Assembly (NCBI GenBank): GCA_018268935.1
Contig: JAFDVS010000077.1
Coordinates: 107,411-171,410 of the forward strand
Direction of reading: 5' to 3'
Length of the DNA stretch: 64,000 nucleotides
Origin: Acidobacteriota bacterium
Lineage (GTDB): Bacteria > Acidobacteriota > Terriglobia > Bryobacterales > Bryobacteraceae
Positions 9,201-16,502 of the stretch are shown here, piece by piece. How positions within the stretch are numbered: the stretch's first letter is position 1; each line of letters begins with the position of its first letter. The notes beneath the pieces were generated by a model. That model was not told the origin of the DNA, searched no databases, and was given only the letters and a program-made list of their open reading frames with translations. Both the position numbers and the translations under genes were made by a program.

Positions 9201-9823
9201 GCCGTCTGGAAAAATCCATCGGGCAGTTCGATATCACCCACAACTTCAAATTTGCGGGCATCTACGAACTCCCCTTCGGCCGCGGGAAAAACTACTTCAA
9301 CAAAGGTGTTGCCGCCTTCGTCCTCGGCGACTGGCGCCTCTCCGGTGTCATGTACTACTCCAGCGGCCAGCCGCTGCCCCTGGGCACTTCCGTTGGCACG
9401 CCGTCCGTCCTCTTCGCCGGACCGAACCGCCCGCTCATTTCAACCTATAGTGGCTGGCGCGCCTCGCAAAGCGGCGACTTCGATCCTTCCAAGGACCGCT
9501 TCGTTCAGCCCGCCAGCTTCTTTCCCACGCAAACGGGCCCCTATGCCGGAACCACGCAGTACTTCGGCAACATGACCCGCTACAACCCGCTGTTCCGCCA
9601 GTTCGCCAATTTGAGCGAAAACCTCTCCATCGCGAAAGGCTTCCGCTTCAACGAAAAGATTCGCCTCGATTTCCGCGCCGAAGCCTTCAACGTCTTCAAC
9701 CGCCAGCGCTTCGGCACCGGATCGTTGACCATCCAAAACGCCCAGTTCGGCGTCCTCACATCGTCGGGCGACCTCCTCAACTCGCCCCGTCAGATGCAGA
9801 TGGCGCTGAAACTCTACTTCTGA
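6251..9823 (+). CDS. Oar-like TonB-dependent receptor 1
   Basis: A 1190-residue outer-membrane protein. After a signal peptide (MMLSVLALLGAVVAWGQ) comes a carboxypeptidase-regulatory-like beta-sandwich (about residues 25-110; GSIAGVVSDSSGAVV, then GNYNVRAEKEGF), then a plug-like region and a large beta-barrel ending in the outer-membrane signature LKLYF. The length and order match the Oar/CarboxypepD_reg TonB-dependent family abundant in Acidobacteriota. The substrate is unknown. The ATG at 6251 is preferred over an upstream in-frame TTG at 6158 because it has AGGGAG seven bases upstream and starts directly with the signal peptide. Codons are strongly C-ending, unlike the homologous receptor at 31281. 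Confidence 0.92.
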   Translation: MRRKREMMLSVLALLGAVVAWGQSERGSIAGVVSDSSGAVVVGAKIVITNTATNSIVNLTTNEAGEYIAPSLAVGNYNVRAEKEGFRPSILSGIKLDAAANARADLTLEVGSTATAVEIRAAALQLATENAKTSVAVTNKLVDELPLVVGGTLRSPFDLASLTPEAKALGGDNGFILGGGQAASYGTNLDGVSANTTRALSQSWVAVNAPSLEAVTEFTVDTNGFKAEFGHAGGGLMNFVSKSGTNEIHGSAYEFLRNNAMDSNNWFNNRAGIRTPIYKQHDFGGSLGGPIVIPKIYNGKDKSFIFVAYEAFRNRAGATGFTASVPTPEMYNGDFSNWVANVGGQATRVPIFDPTSQVRNADGSVTRTPFANNRIPTSLYDPLSVRALAAFKTGGDLAPNNGAAPGSIAYVRNNFFVATGSEVRPNTKLSLKGDHQFSEKHRISAYYGYNRSSVVPSPLGSATLPAFYSNYNDTQRNSDVFRMSWDWTLSPRMLNHFYAGGNNWRENHDPPQATIKSGVDWKDKVCLGNVPDCAQNLLNLDFGDITGWGGRANNGSENTIYAFNDDFSLVAGKHTIKFGGMHQRSHYNGFGRQCIAGCASFSYINTGLANVNDPTRGGASFASFLLGYASGGSIDTIRFISQQWPHYAGYIQDDFRVSSKLTLNYGLRWEVQLPPVEASDRWSDFSPTRPNPRAGNILGALIYAGTGQGREGSRDLAGAWYKGFGPRFGFAYQMNDKTVFRGSVGRSFGAVTTVTGSTHQRGFTQTYGVPDNGTNGVVPNMILKEGFPAYPVPPFIDPSFANKDNIPWWQGQEATRLPDSYFWNLSMQRQFSGSTIFELGYNASIGTHLQSQLLNVNQVNPSVLGQYGFAMLNSLVTSPQAVAAGFKSPYPSFSTATCPAQDACWGSGATVGRTFRPFPQYNGIDTYGGGGDHSGHSAYHAAMIRLERRYAKGFTLQTSYVFSKILTDSDSYWGSGQAMDHYNRRLEKSIGQFDITHNFKFAGIYELPFGRGKNYFNKGVAAFVLGDWRLSGVMYYSSGQPLPLGTSVGTPSVLFAGPNRPLISTYSGWRASQSGDFDPSKDRFVQPASFFPTQTGPYAGTTQYFGNMTRYNPLFRQFANLSENLSIAKGFRFNEKIRLDFRAEAFNVFNRQRFGTGSLTIQNAQFGVLTSSGDLLNSPRQMQMALKLYF

Positions 9824-9835
9824 TCACCGGAAAAC

Positions 9836-9860
9836 GGGGGCGGCCCGAAAAGCTGCCCCC
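9836..9860 (+). terminator. GC-rich terminator-like hairpin after receptor 1
   Basis: GGGGGCGGC pairs with GCTGCCCCC (nine base pairs, one G-U) across a seven-base loop containing GAAAA, starting 13 bases after the stop codon. There is no T tract, so it is either an atypical terminator or a 3' stabilising hairpin. Confidence 0.5.
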
Positions 9861-9872
9861 CATAAATCCCTT

Positions 9873-9902
9873 CATCTGTGTCCATCTGTGTGCATCTGTG
9901 GC
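9873..9902. repeat. Triple 10-bp CATCTGTGT-type repeat
   Basis: Three adjacent near-identical decamers lie here: CATCTGTGTC, CATCTGTGTG and CATCTGTGGC. On the minus strand this reads CCACAGATG...CACAGATGG..., the kind of dispersed intergenic element whose spurious translation (DAHRWTQM) turns up in small hypothetical proteins of several phyla. I recall that from general experience and did not search for it. No other full copy was noticed in the window. Confidence 0.6.
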
Positions 9903-10020
9903 CGGTTCTTTATCACTACAGTCAAAAAAATATTTCTCCTTTATTTTCATCACAAATCTATAAAATTTTCCCGCCCACTCCCTCTCCTCATGAGACAACC
10001 TCAATCAGGAGACCAAATCC
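9903..10020 (+). other. AT-rich leader before the 209-aa hypothetical gene
   Basis: Unlike its GC-rich surroundings, 9905-9970 is A/T-rich with runs of A and T and could contain a promoter, but no pair of hexamers stands out. AGGAGA at 10007-10012 is a good ribosome binding site for the ATG at 10021. Confidence 0.4.
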
Positions 10021-10650
10021 ATGTCCACATCCGCAGCCAAAGCCTCAGCCGCTCGCCAGAACGGCATGCTCAGCCATGGGCCTGTTACCGCCCAGGGAAA
10101 AGAGCGCTCCTCCCAGAACGCCCGCAAACACAACTTCTTCACCGCCACGGCCCTCCTGCCCACCGAGGAGCGTGAACAATTCGAGGCTCTCCTCGCCGAC
10201 TTCACTGACGAACACAAACCCAGGACCGCCACCGAACTCCGCTGCGTCCGCGAAATGGCCGACGCCGATTTCCGCCTCCAGCGCGTCCGCACGCACGCCA
10301 TGGAGATTCAATGGAAGACCATGGAATCGCTCCCTGAATCCGACACCCTGGCTTCAGACGCCTTCGACAAGCTGGCCAACGAAAGCAAATCCCTGCAACT
10401 GCTGGAACGCTACGAGCGTATGTTCCAGCGCCAGTTCCAGAACGCCCTCAAGACCCTGCTCGATCTGCGCAAAGCCCGTCTGAACTCCGCCGAAACGGCC
10501 GAAAAGCTCTACCTCGCTGCTCGCATGCGCATGGTGCAGGAAATCATCGACGCCCCCACTCCCGGCCAGATCTACAACTACCGCGACCCCAATCAACCCG
10601 AACAGAACGAACCCACGGCCTCCGTATCCGATACCCCGATTCGCCAGTAG
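10021..10650 (+). CDS. Hypothetical protein with GPxTxxGKxxSxxNAxKH N-terminal motif
   Basis: A 209-residue soluble protein with no signal peptide. The N-terminus carries GPVTAQGKERSSQNARKH, a Gly/Pro/Lys motif I associate with a recurring, uncharacterised family in Acidobacteriota. The rest is strongly alpha-helical (EREQFEALLADFTDEH, LLERYERMFQRQFQNALKTL), then a polar tail (NQPEQNEPTASVSD). No catalytic motif is visible. It lies immediately downstream of the triple CATCTGTGT repeat, which may not be chance. The basic motif followed by helices would fit nucleic-acid binding, but that is speculation. Confidence 0.7.
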   Translation: MSTSAAKASAARQNGMLSHGPVTAQGKERSSQNARKHNFFTATALLPTEEREQFEALLADFTDEHKPRTATELRCVREMADADFRLQRVRTHAMEIQWKTMESLPESDTLASDAFDKLANESKSLQLLERYERMFQRQFQNALKTLLDLRKARLNSAETAEKLYLAARMRMVQEIIDAPTPGQIYNYRDPNQPEQNEPTASVSDTPIRQ

Positions 10651-10702
10651 CGGCGATTCCGCAACCCTCCCCATTCACCGCGGCCGCTCTTTGAAAATTG
10701 AA

Positions 10703-10708
10703 TATAAT
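10703..10708 (+). promoter_or_regulatory. Perfect -10 hexamer TATAAT before the membrane protein gene
   Basis: TATAAT lies in a short AT-rich island (TTGAAAATTGAATATAATTG) 18-30 bases upstream of the candidate starts at 10726 and 10738. No -35 box is found at the usual distance, so this could be a promoter that needs an activator. Confidence 0.4.
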
Positions 10709-10725
10709 TGCAGGAAATACGATAC

Positions 10726-12015
10726 GTGTACCCGTTTATGAACTACATGGAAGGCCGCAAACCGCCGAAGGACATCTACGAAGGAGAGTTGGGTGAAGAG
10801 TTGATGATACTCAGCCTCCCGGTCATTCGCACCGCGGAGAGGCTGGAAACTTCGGGTGCACGGGAAACCGCCGACGGCAAAGTGAAAGGCGATCCCGGCG
10901 ATTTCCTCGTCAAATCCGAAACGAACGAGCTCTACCCGATCCGCGATCGAATCTTCTACGGCACGTATCAAATCCTCGGGCGCGTCGGCGCCGGTTACAT
11001 CTGCCGCCGCCAACTCCATGTCCGCCGTGCCTGGGAAGCCATAAGCGAAGCCGGTGTGAACTTCCACTATCAGCCCAACCGGGGCTCCGCGCATGGTGAC
11101 AAAGGGAGCTGGGTCTATCAATGCGACGACGACGACTTTGGCTTGATCAATGCCAAAGAGAAAGAACAGGCGCACATCCGCTTGGGAACAGTCCAGGAGC
11201 TTACCAGCATAAGCCGCGCCGAAGATGTCTACCGCACCAGTTGGCTCATCGCTCTGCTTCCTCCGCTGCTCACCCTGATTGCCATACTTGCCTACACCAA
11301 AGCCATCGAAAAAGACTATGCCGCGTCCGGAGTCCTGCTGGCCTGTGAAGCCATTCTTCTCCTCGGTGGAATTTTTCTTGTATGGCAGGCACGAAGACGC
11401 CTTTGGTTCTTCAAGGCTGCAATGCGATCTACTACTGAGATTGCGACGGAGTTCCATCTGGCCGCGAGGATGCTCGGTCAGAAGCCATCCGCCATGTTCC
11501 CCAGTATGGCGCTCTGGCGTGCCGCCCAGATGAAGCCGGATCTCCCGCCGTGGAACCCGGCGGACTGCGCTCTCCTCAAGCAGAAAGTGTTTCAAACCGT
11601 GGCGAGCATCGCAAAACAAACCCACAACCATCACAAGCAGGAGTCGTGGGCCAACTGGCTGACCTGGATCACTGCGGCGCTGATCGTGGCCTGCATCGGA
11701 ATCGCCATTCCCACGCATTCCCGCGTCCTCGAAGTAATCGCGATCCTGATGCCATCCATCGTTACCTCGGTGCATGCCTACTTGATTCGCCGTCAAACAC
11801 TCCGGCGCATCGACGCAGGAAGAACCTTCCTCTCCGAACTCCGGTTCATCGGGGACAAACTCAATGAGCTCACCCCAGGGCCGGAATCCGATCCCGCCCA
11901 GGCCGACAAGGAAGAATACGCTACAGTGCTTCGCCTGCTCTGCAAAGCCGTCGCCGAGCACACACAACGCGAACTCGAGTTCGCCCTCCGCGAGGAACCG
12001 AATCTCCCCCTCTAA
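10726..12015 (+). CDS. Four-helix membrane protein with soluble N-terminal domain (possible SLATT-like effector)
   Basis: About 429 residues. The N-terminal soluble part contains GDPGDFLVKSETNELYPI followed by IFYGTYQILG, resembling small bacterial PGDYG-type modules. Then come two membrane helices (SWLIALLPPLLTLIAILAY and ASGVLLACEAILLLGGIFLVW), a long helical cytoplasmic segment of about 110 residues, two more helices (WLTWITAALIVACIGIAIP and VLEVIAILMPSIVTSVHAYLI) and a basic amphipathic C-terminal helix (RRQTLRRIDAGRTFL). Helix pairs plus cytoplasmic helices recall SLATT/DUF4231-type membrane effectors of nucleotide-signalling conflict systems, but this is pattern resemblance only. The start is ambiguous between GTG 10726 (AGGAAA eight bases upstream) and ATG 10738. 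The gene stands alone and is convergent with the next operon with two bases between stops. Confidence 0.75.
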   Translation: MYPFMNYMEGRKPPKDIYEGELGEELMILSLPVIRTAERLETSGARETADGKVKGDPGDFLVKSETNELYPIRDRIFYGTYQILGRVGAGYICRRQLHVRRAWEAISEAGVNFHYQPNRGSAHGDKGSWVYQCDDDDFGLINAKEKEQAHIRLGTVQELTSISRAEDVYRTSWLIALLPPLLTLIAILAYTKAIEKDYAASGVLLACEAILLLGGIFLVWQARRRLWFFKAAMRSTTEIATEFHLAARMLGQKPSAMFPSMALWRAAQMKPDLPPWNPADCALLKQKVFQTVASIAKQTHNHHKQESWANWLTWITAALIVACIGIAIPTHSRVLEVIAILMPSIVTSVHAYLIRRQTLRRIDAGRTFLSELRFIGDKLNELTPGPESDPAQADKEEYATVLRLLCKAVAEHTQRELEFALREEPNLPL

Positions 12016-12017
12016 CC

Positions 12018-14177
12018 TCAGCGGTTAAACAAGAACCCCTTGCTGTTCACCAGCGCCCACAGCAGATCTTGTGCCCGCGCCGCGCGGCTGTCGCCCTTCT
12101 TCAGAAACGTCACCGCGTGATCATACTCCGCCGGTGAAGGCAGGCGGCTCAACGAGCCCAGGTAAAGCTCCTCAATCAACTGCCGGTCGGTGGCCCCGGC
12201 GGTAATCAGCTTCGCGATCGCACCCTTCGGATCGCCAATCGCTGTGGCAATGTCTCCGCCATTCACCAGGTTCAGCGCCTGCGGCAAACTCAAGTCCGTT
12301 CTTCGCTCGCACTCGCATGCCGACTCCCGCTGCGGGCGCCCGAACAGATCCAGAAATCCATCCTTGCCGACATGCGGATCCGGCAACTGCTGCGCCAGAG
12401 TATCTTCCGGAACCTCCGGAAAATGCGGCCGTGAACCGGTCGCCACAAACAGCGCATCCTGTAGTTGCTCCGCGCTCAGACGCCGTGGCATCTGGTGCGA
12501 AAAGTTGATGTGGTCGTCTTCATTCCATTCGTTCGCGTCGATACTCGCCTGGTAGGCTCGCGAGTTCACAATCGTGCGAATCAGATGGTGCAAATCGAAC
12601 CCACGCTCGACGAAGTCCTTCGTCAGGGCGGTAAGCAACGCTTCGTTCACCGGCGGATTCGAGGCCCGGATGTCATCCACCGGGTCAATAATCCCCTTGC
12701 CGAAGAAGTAGCTCCACATGCGGTTCACAATCGCCTTGGCGAAGAAAGGATTGTTCTTCGATGTCAGCCACTCTGCCAGTGCCTCGCGCCGGTCTCCAGC
12801 CTGTGGAATCGGTGGCGCGCCGATGCTCGCAATCAGATACTGCGGCTCCACCGTCCGCCCCGTCTTTGGATGTTTCACCAGGTTGTCGTCGCGCTTCAGG
12901 TACAGAATCTCATCGCCGGTCTCGTATCCCGGCTTCAGCCCAACCGCCGCGAAGAACGCCGAAAGCTGATAGTACTGATTCTGCGTCCACTGCTCAAACG
13001 GATGATCGTGACACTGTGCGCACACCATCCGCACGCCAAGAAACACCTGGCTCGTCTTCTCCATCGACAGCTTCGGCTCGCGCATCACCCGGTAGTAGTT
13101 CGCCGCCGGATTCTCATACGCCGACCCGCGGCTTGTCAGCAGTTCGCGCACCATCTTGTCATAAGGCTTGTTGCTCGCAATCGAATCGCGGATCCATTCA
13201 CGAAAGCCCCAGGTGGCCTTATCGCCCAAATAGCGCCGGCTGTTCTGCAGCAGGTCGCCCCATTTCACGGTCCAGTGATCCACAAACGACGCCCGCTTCA
13301 TCAACGCGTCAATCGCCCGCGCCCGCTTCGTCTTCGCATCTCCCGGCTCGGCCAGGAACGCTCGAAGCTCTTTCGGCGTCGGTGGAACGCCCACAAGATC
13401 CAGTGAGACGCGGCGCAGAAACTCCGCGTCAGAAGCCAGCCCGGAGGGCTGAATATGCAGTTTTTTCAACTTCGCATCAATGAGTTGATCGACGTAGTTA
13501 TACTGCGGCAATGCGGCCCAGGTGAATCCCTGCTTCGGATTCAGTACGGTCAGCGGCACCGTCACGAACTTGCCTTCATAGCGCACCAGCAGCGCTGCTT
13601 CGCCTTTGCGCTTCGTCTCAATCACGGAGTCGGCATTCACCTCAGCGATATCCGGCGTGTTGCTCGACACCGATGCTTCGGCCGTGACATCGCGTGTCGC
13701 CCCGTCCGCATAGTGAGCCGTCGTGCGAATCTTCTCCTTTGCTCCCGGCTGATCAAAGAAGAACTCGGCCTTCGAGACTTCCAGCTTCACTACTTTGTCC
13801 TTGGCTGGGTCGCCGAACGGCGCCCCCGTGCGCAGCCATTCCAATATGATCTTGTAGTACCGCGAATCCTTTTCGAAGCGCAGTCCGCCGCCGTGTGGCA
13901 CTTCCATCGTCGGCTTCGCCAGCATCAGGCTCCGTGCCGGATCGGCGCGGTTGAAACGCCGCCCCGACAGATCGTACAGCAACGCTTCGTAGTCGAACTC
14001 AGGATCGTAGCCGCGCAGGCTCAGTTTGAACCCGTTCTTGCCCTTCGCTGCCCCGTGGCAGGGACCCGAGGTGCAGCCCGCCTTGTTGATGACGGGCATC
14101 ACATCCTTCAGGAACGTGAGCTGTTCGGCGCCAATCAGCAGCGCGGGCGTGACAAACAATGGAACCAGGAATCGCAT
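12018..14177 (-). CDS. Secreted DUF1549/DUF1553 (PSCyt2-PSD1) haem-motif protein
   Basis: A 719-residue protein with a signal peptide (MRFLVPLFVTPALLIGA). An N-terminal cytochrome-like motif CTSGPCHG (Cx4CH, common in this family) is followed by an Ig-like region, a DUF1549 domain (EFLRRVSLDLVGVPPTPKEL) and DUF1553 with CAQCHDHPFEQW near residue 388. The family is typical of Planctomycetota, Verrucomicrobiota and Acidobacteriota and sits in the periplasm or at the surface. Its biochemical role is unproven. It is the last gene of a three-gene unit, three bases downstream of the PPC protein. Length and motifs are complete. Confidence 0.9.
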   Translation of the reverse strand: MRFLVPLFVTPALLIGAEQLTFLKDVMPVINKAGCTSGPCHGAAKGKNGFKLSLRGYDPEFDYEALLYDLSGRRFNRADPARSLMLAKPTMEVPHGGGLRFEKDSRYYKIILEWLRTGAPFGDPAKDKVVKLEVSKAEFFFDQPGAKEKIRTTAHYADGATRDVTAEASVSSNTPDIAEVNADSVIETKRKGEAALLVRYEGKFVTVPLTVLNPKQGFTWAALPQYNYVDQLIDAKLKKLHIQPSGLASDAEFLRRVSLDLVGVPPTPKELRAFLAEPGDAKTKRARAIDALMKRASFVDHWTVKWGDLLQNSRRYLGDKATWGFREWIRDSIASNKPYDKMVRELLTSRGSAYENPAANYYRVMREPKLSMEKTSQVFLGVRMVCAQCHDHPFEQWTQNQYYQLSAFFAAVGLKPGYETGDEILYLKRDDNLVKHPKTGRTVEPQYLIASIGAPPIPQAGDRREALAEWLTSKNNPFFAKAIVNRMWSYFFGKGIIDPVDDIRASNPPVNEALLTALTKDFVERGFDLHHLIRTIVNSRAYQASIDANEWNEDDHINFSHQMPRRLSAEQLQDALFVATGSRPHFPEVPEDTLAQQLPDPHVGKDGFLDLFGRPQRESACECERRTDLSLPQALNLVNGGDIATAIGDPKGAIAKLITAGATDRQLIEELYLGSLSRLPSPAEYDHAVTFLKKGDSRAARAQDLLWALVNSKGFLFNR

Positions 14178-14180
14178 GAC

Positions 14181-16502
14181 TTACTTTCCGATCCTCAATT
14201 TGGCTTCAACCGGAGCGATCTTGTACGGAACCTTCCCCTTCTCACCCTGCGGCAGAATCGACGCGGCGTTGAGCAGGATCATATGCTCGCCCGCCGGCGC
14301 CTCTTTCGACGCCTGACATTCGATCGCATACTCTGTTCCGTTCTCCCCAACTTCCACCGGCGGGCAGGCCACGCCCAGCGGCAGGGCGTCCGGCGTAATC
14401 GTCACCGGTGCCGAAAAACCATCTTCCCGCCGGATTGTTCCAAACAATTTCAACCCATCCTGTTTCGGAGCTCCGACATCGTAACCCTGCACCACGTCCA
14501 CCGTGATGGCCGGCGCATACACCACCTCATCGTTCATGCCCATGCCGGCTCTTGTACTAAGGATCACGTCGAAGGTGCCCGTCGGCGTTCCGATCGTCGT
14601 GTTCATTGTCATCAGGCCCTTCCCGGGCTGCCGCTTGTTGCCGTCCGAGATCCGCAGATCCCTTCCACCGGGAGTATCGGGTGTCACCGCGCTCGGCAGT
14701 TGCATCCCCGGCGTCTTGCTGGCGAACGTCCATGGGAAGTCGTATCGCATTCCTTGAATGATGCGCACACGCCGCGGCGCCTTCACCTCCAGCACGCCGG
14801 GCGGCTCAATGCCCACCATCGCCGGCAGCGCCAGCCCCAGCCAGGGTGCTTCAAACGGCCGGATGGCTCGCCTCGACGAATCGACGAACCCGAAGCTCCC
14901 CCGGATGTTCGTTTGCATTCCCGGTCCCAAAGCCTTGCGCTCAATGCGAGTGCCATCCTCAAGTTTGGCTTCCCCGATCACCGTCAGGTCCAGCGTTCGT
15001 GCCGGTGCTCCGGCCTTTGCCGTCAACGTCAGTACCCCGCGCCGCGATACCTGCCGTGTGTCGATGTCAGGGATCTCAGCGGGAATCGTGCCCCCGGCGA
15101 CCTCTATGTCCTTCGGCAGGTCTTTCACCGTCAGCCGGATGTCCCCGTTGTAACCACGCCTGTCGACGTTCACCGCAACTACAGCCGTTCCGCCCGACGG
15201 GATGTTCACATAAGGCGTCGACAACGATACCTCGAAGTCCGGCTTCTGCTCACGCGCGATCAGCCGGTAGGCATGTGCCGCACTGCCAGATCCGTTCAAG
15301 TCCTCAACGGCAATCGTCACCTGCATGGCGCCCTTGGGCGCTTCGAACACCAGGTACGGATCGCGCGAGTAATCGCCCGCTACGATGAAGGCATTCACCG
15401 CCTGCTTCGGCGGCTTGTCTCCCGCCGACTCGATGCGGTCTCCGTTTACCCCATATACCGTCAGCAGCGCATCCAGTTGAGACACTCCCCCGGCGCGTGC
15501 TTCGGCCTCCACCAGGTACGTCTTGCCACCCTGTACAGGAAAGCTGTACCGGTCGATCTCTCCCGGTTTCCGGATACGACCGTTCATTACTGTATTCGCC
15601 GGCAGGAAGCGCGGCCGCGCATCGTTTACTGGCTCCAACATCTCAGGCAGATCGCTCTGCACGAAGGGGAAGGGCAGGGAAGCCGTGGAGCCGGGCAGAT
15701 GCACCATGCCATCCAGCGGCTTTACCGTCACGGGTGCGGGCAGATTGCCCCCCGAAAGCTCAACGTCCACATCCTTGAGCCTGTTCCACCCAAGCGGGTA
15801 CACCGCGGTCGCGTAGGGATACGATCCCATCTTCAACCGGTAGAAGTTGCTCGCCTGGTCGGAGAACCGCGCCTCTCGCACCTCGATCTTGTAGGTCCCT
15901 TCCTTCGGGAAGGTGAACTCCACGCGGCAGTCCACCCCAAGCCCGGCCGTGTCCTCAACCCGCGAAAGCAGTTTGCCGGCGCTGTCATAGATCCGCAACG
16001 ACGGATCGATTGCCGACCCCATCCGCCGCGCCTCGACCTCGAACACCCGCTTCTCGCCGGCCTTCCCGTATACCTCATAGAAGTCACGGTCCGCCGCCTT
16101 CAACGACCCGTTCACGATCGCCGGCGTCTGGTTCACCTTCTGCGCTGCCTCCGCCGAGTCGTTCCCCTCCTTCTCCTTCATCTCCGGGAACGTCCCGACA
16201 CTGAACAACAGCAGGTTCGAGACTCCGTTCGGCGACAGGATGCGCACCGGGTACAGGCCCACAGGGGTGTCCGGCTTGATCTCCACCAGGTACGGCAATG
16301 TCTTCCCCGGAGCCTCGCTCGCCAACGGCGTGAAGGTCGCCGGCAGTGTCGAGACGATCTTCGCCCCTTCCGGCAGATACTGCCCTTTCAACGTCAGTGT
16401 CAATGCCTTGCCCCGCTGTGCGCCCCATGGCTCCAGCGATGTCAGCACCGGCGGAGCCGCGCTCGCCAGCGAAGCAATAAAGAGGATTGCGATGCGCATC
16501 AT
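14181..16502 (-). CDS. Secreted protein with pre-peptidase C-terminal (PPC)-type repeats
   Basis: A 773-residue exported protein (signal peptide MMRIAILFIASLASA). The first 110 residues look like an IPT/Ig fold (LTSLEPWGAQRGKALTLTLKG). Two PPC-like beta domains follow (DFYEVYGKAGEKRVFEVEAR and DRYSFPVQGGKTYLVEAEAR), then long beta-rich segments without catalytic motifs. Such proteins usually accompany DUF1549/DUF1553 and WD40-cytochrome partners, as here. The start overlaps the upstream stop as ATGA and the gene ends three bases before the next start, so all three are co-translated. A scaffold or adhesion role is the best guess. Confidence 0.82.
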   Translation of the reverse strand: MMRIAILFIASLASAAPPVLTSLEPWGAQRGKALTLTLKGQYLPEGAKIVSTLPATFTPLASEAPGKTLPYLVEIKPDTPVGLYPVRILSPNGVSNLLLFSVGTFPEMKEKEGNDSAEAAQKVNQTPAIVNGSLKAADRDFYEVYGKAGEKRVFEVEARRMGSAIDPSLRIYDSAGKLLSRVEDTAGLGVDCRVEFTFPKEGTYKIEVREARFSDQASNFYRLKMGSYPYATAVYPLGWNRLKDVDVELSGGNLPAPVTVKPLDGMVHLPGSTASLPFPFVQSDLPEMLEPVNDARPRFLPANTVMNGRIRKPGEIDRYSFPVQGGKTYLVEAEARAGGVSQLDALLTVYGVNGDRIESAGDKPPKQAVNAFIVAGDYSRDPYLVFEAPKGAMQVTIAVEDLNGSGSAAHAYRLIAREQKPDFEVSLSTPYVNIPSGGTAVVAVNVDRRGYNGDIRLTVKDLPKDIEVAGGTIPAEIPDIDTRQVSRRGVLTLTAKAGAPARTLDLTVIGEAKLEDGTRIERKALGPGMQTNIRGSFGFVDSSRRAIRPFEAPWLGLALPAMVGIEPPGVLEVKAPRRVRIIQGMRYDFPWTFASKTPGMQLPSAVTPDTPGGRDLRISDGNKRQPGKGLMTMNTTIGTPTGTFDVILSTRAGMGMNDEVVYAPAITVDVVQGYDVGAPKQDGLKLFGTIRREDGFSAPVTITPDALPLGVACPPVEVGENGTEYAIECQASKEAPAGEHMILLNAASILPQGEKGKVPYKIAPVEAKLRIGK

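Noticed and set aside
9777..10004. A 75-codon minus-strand frame containing DAHRWTQM
   Set aside because: It is the translation of the CATCTGTGT repeat and of the receptor 1 end, a known type of spurious prediction.
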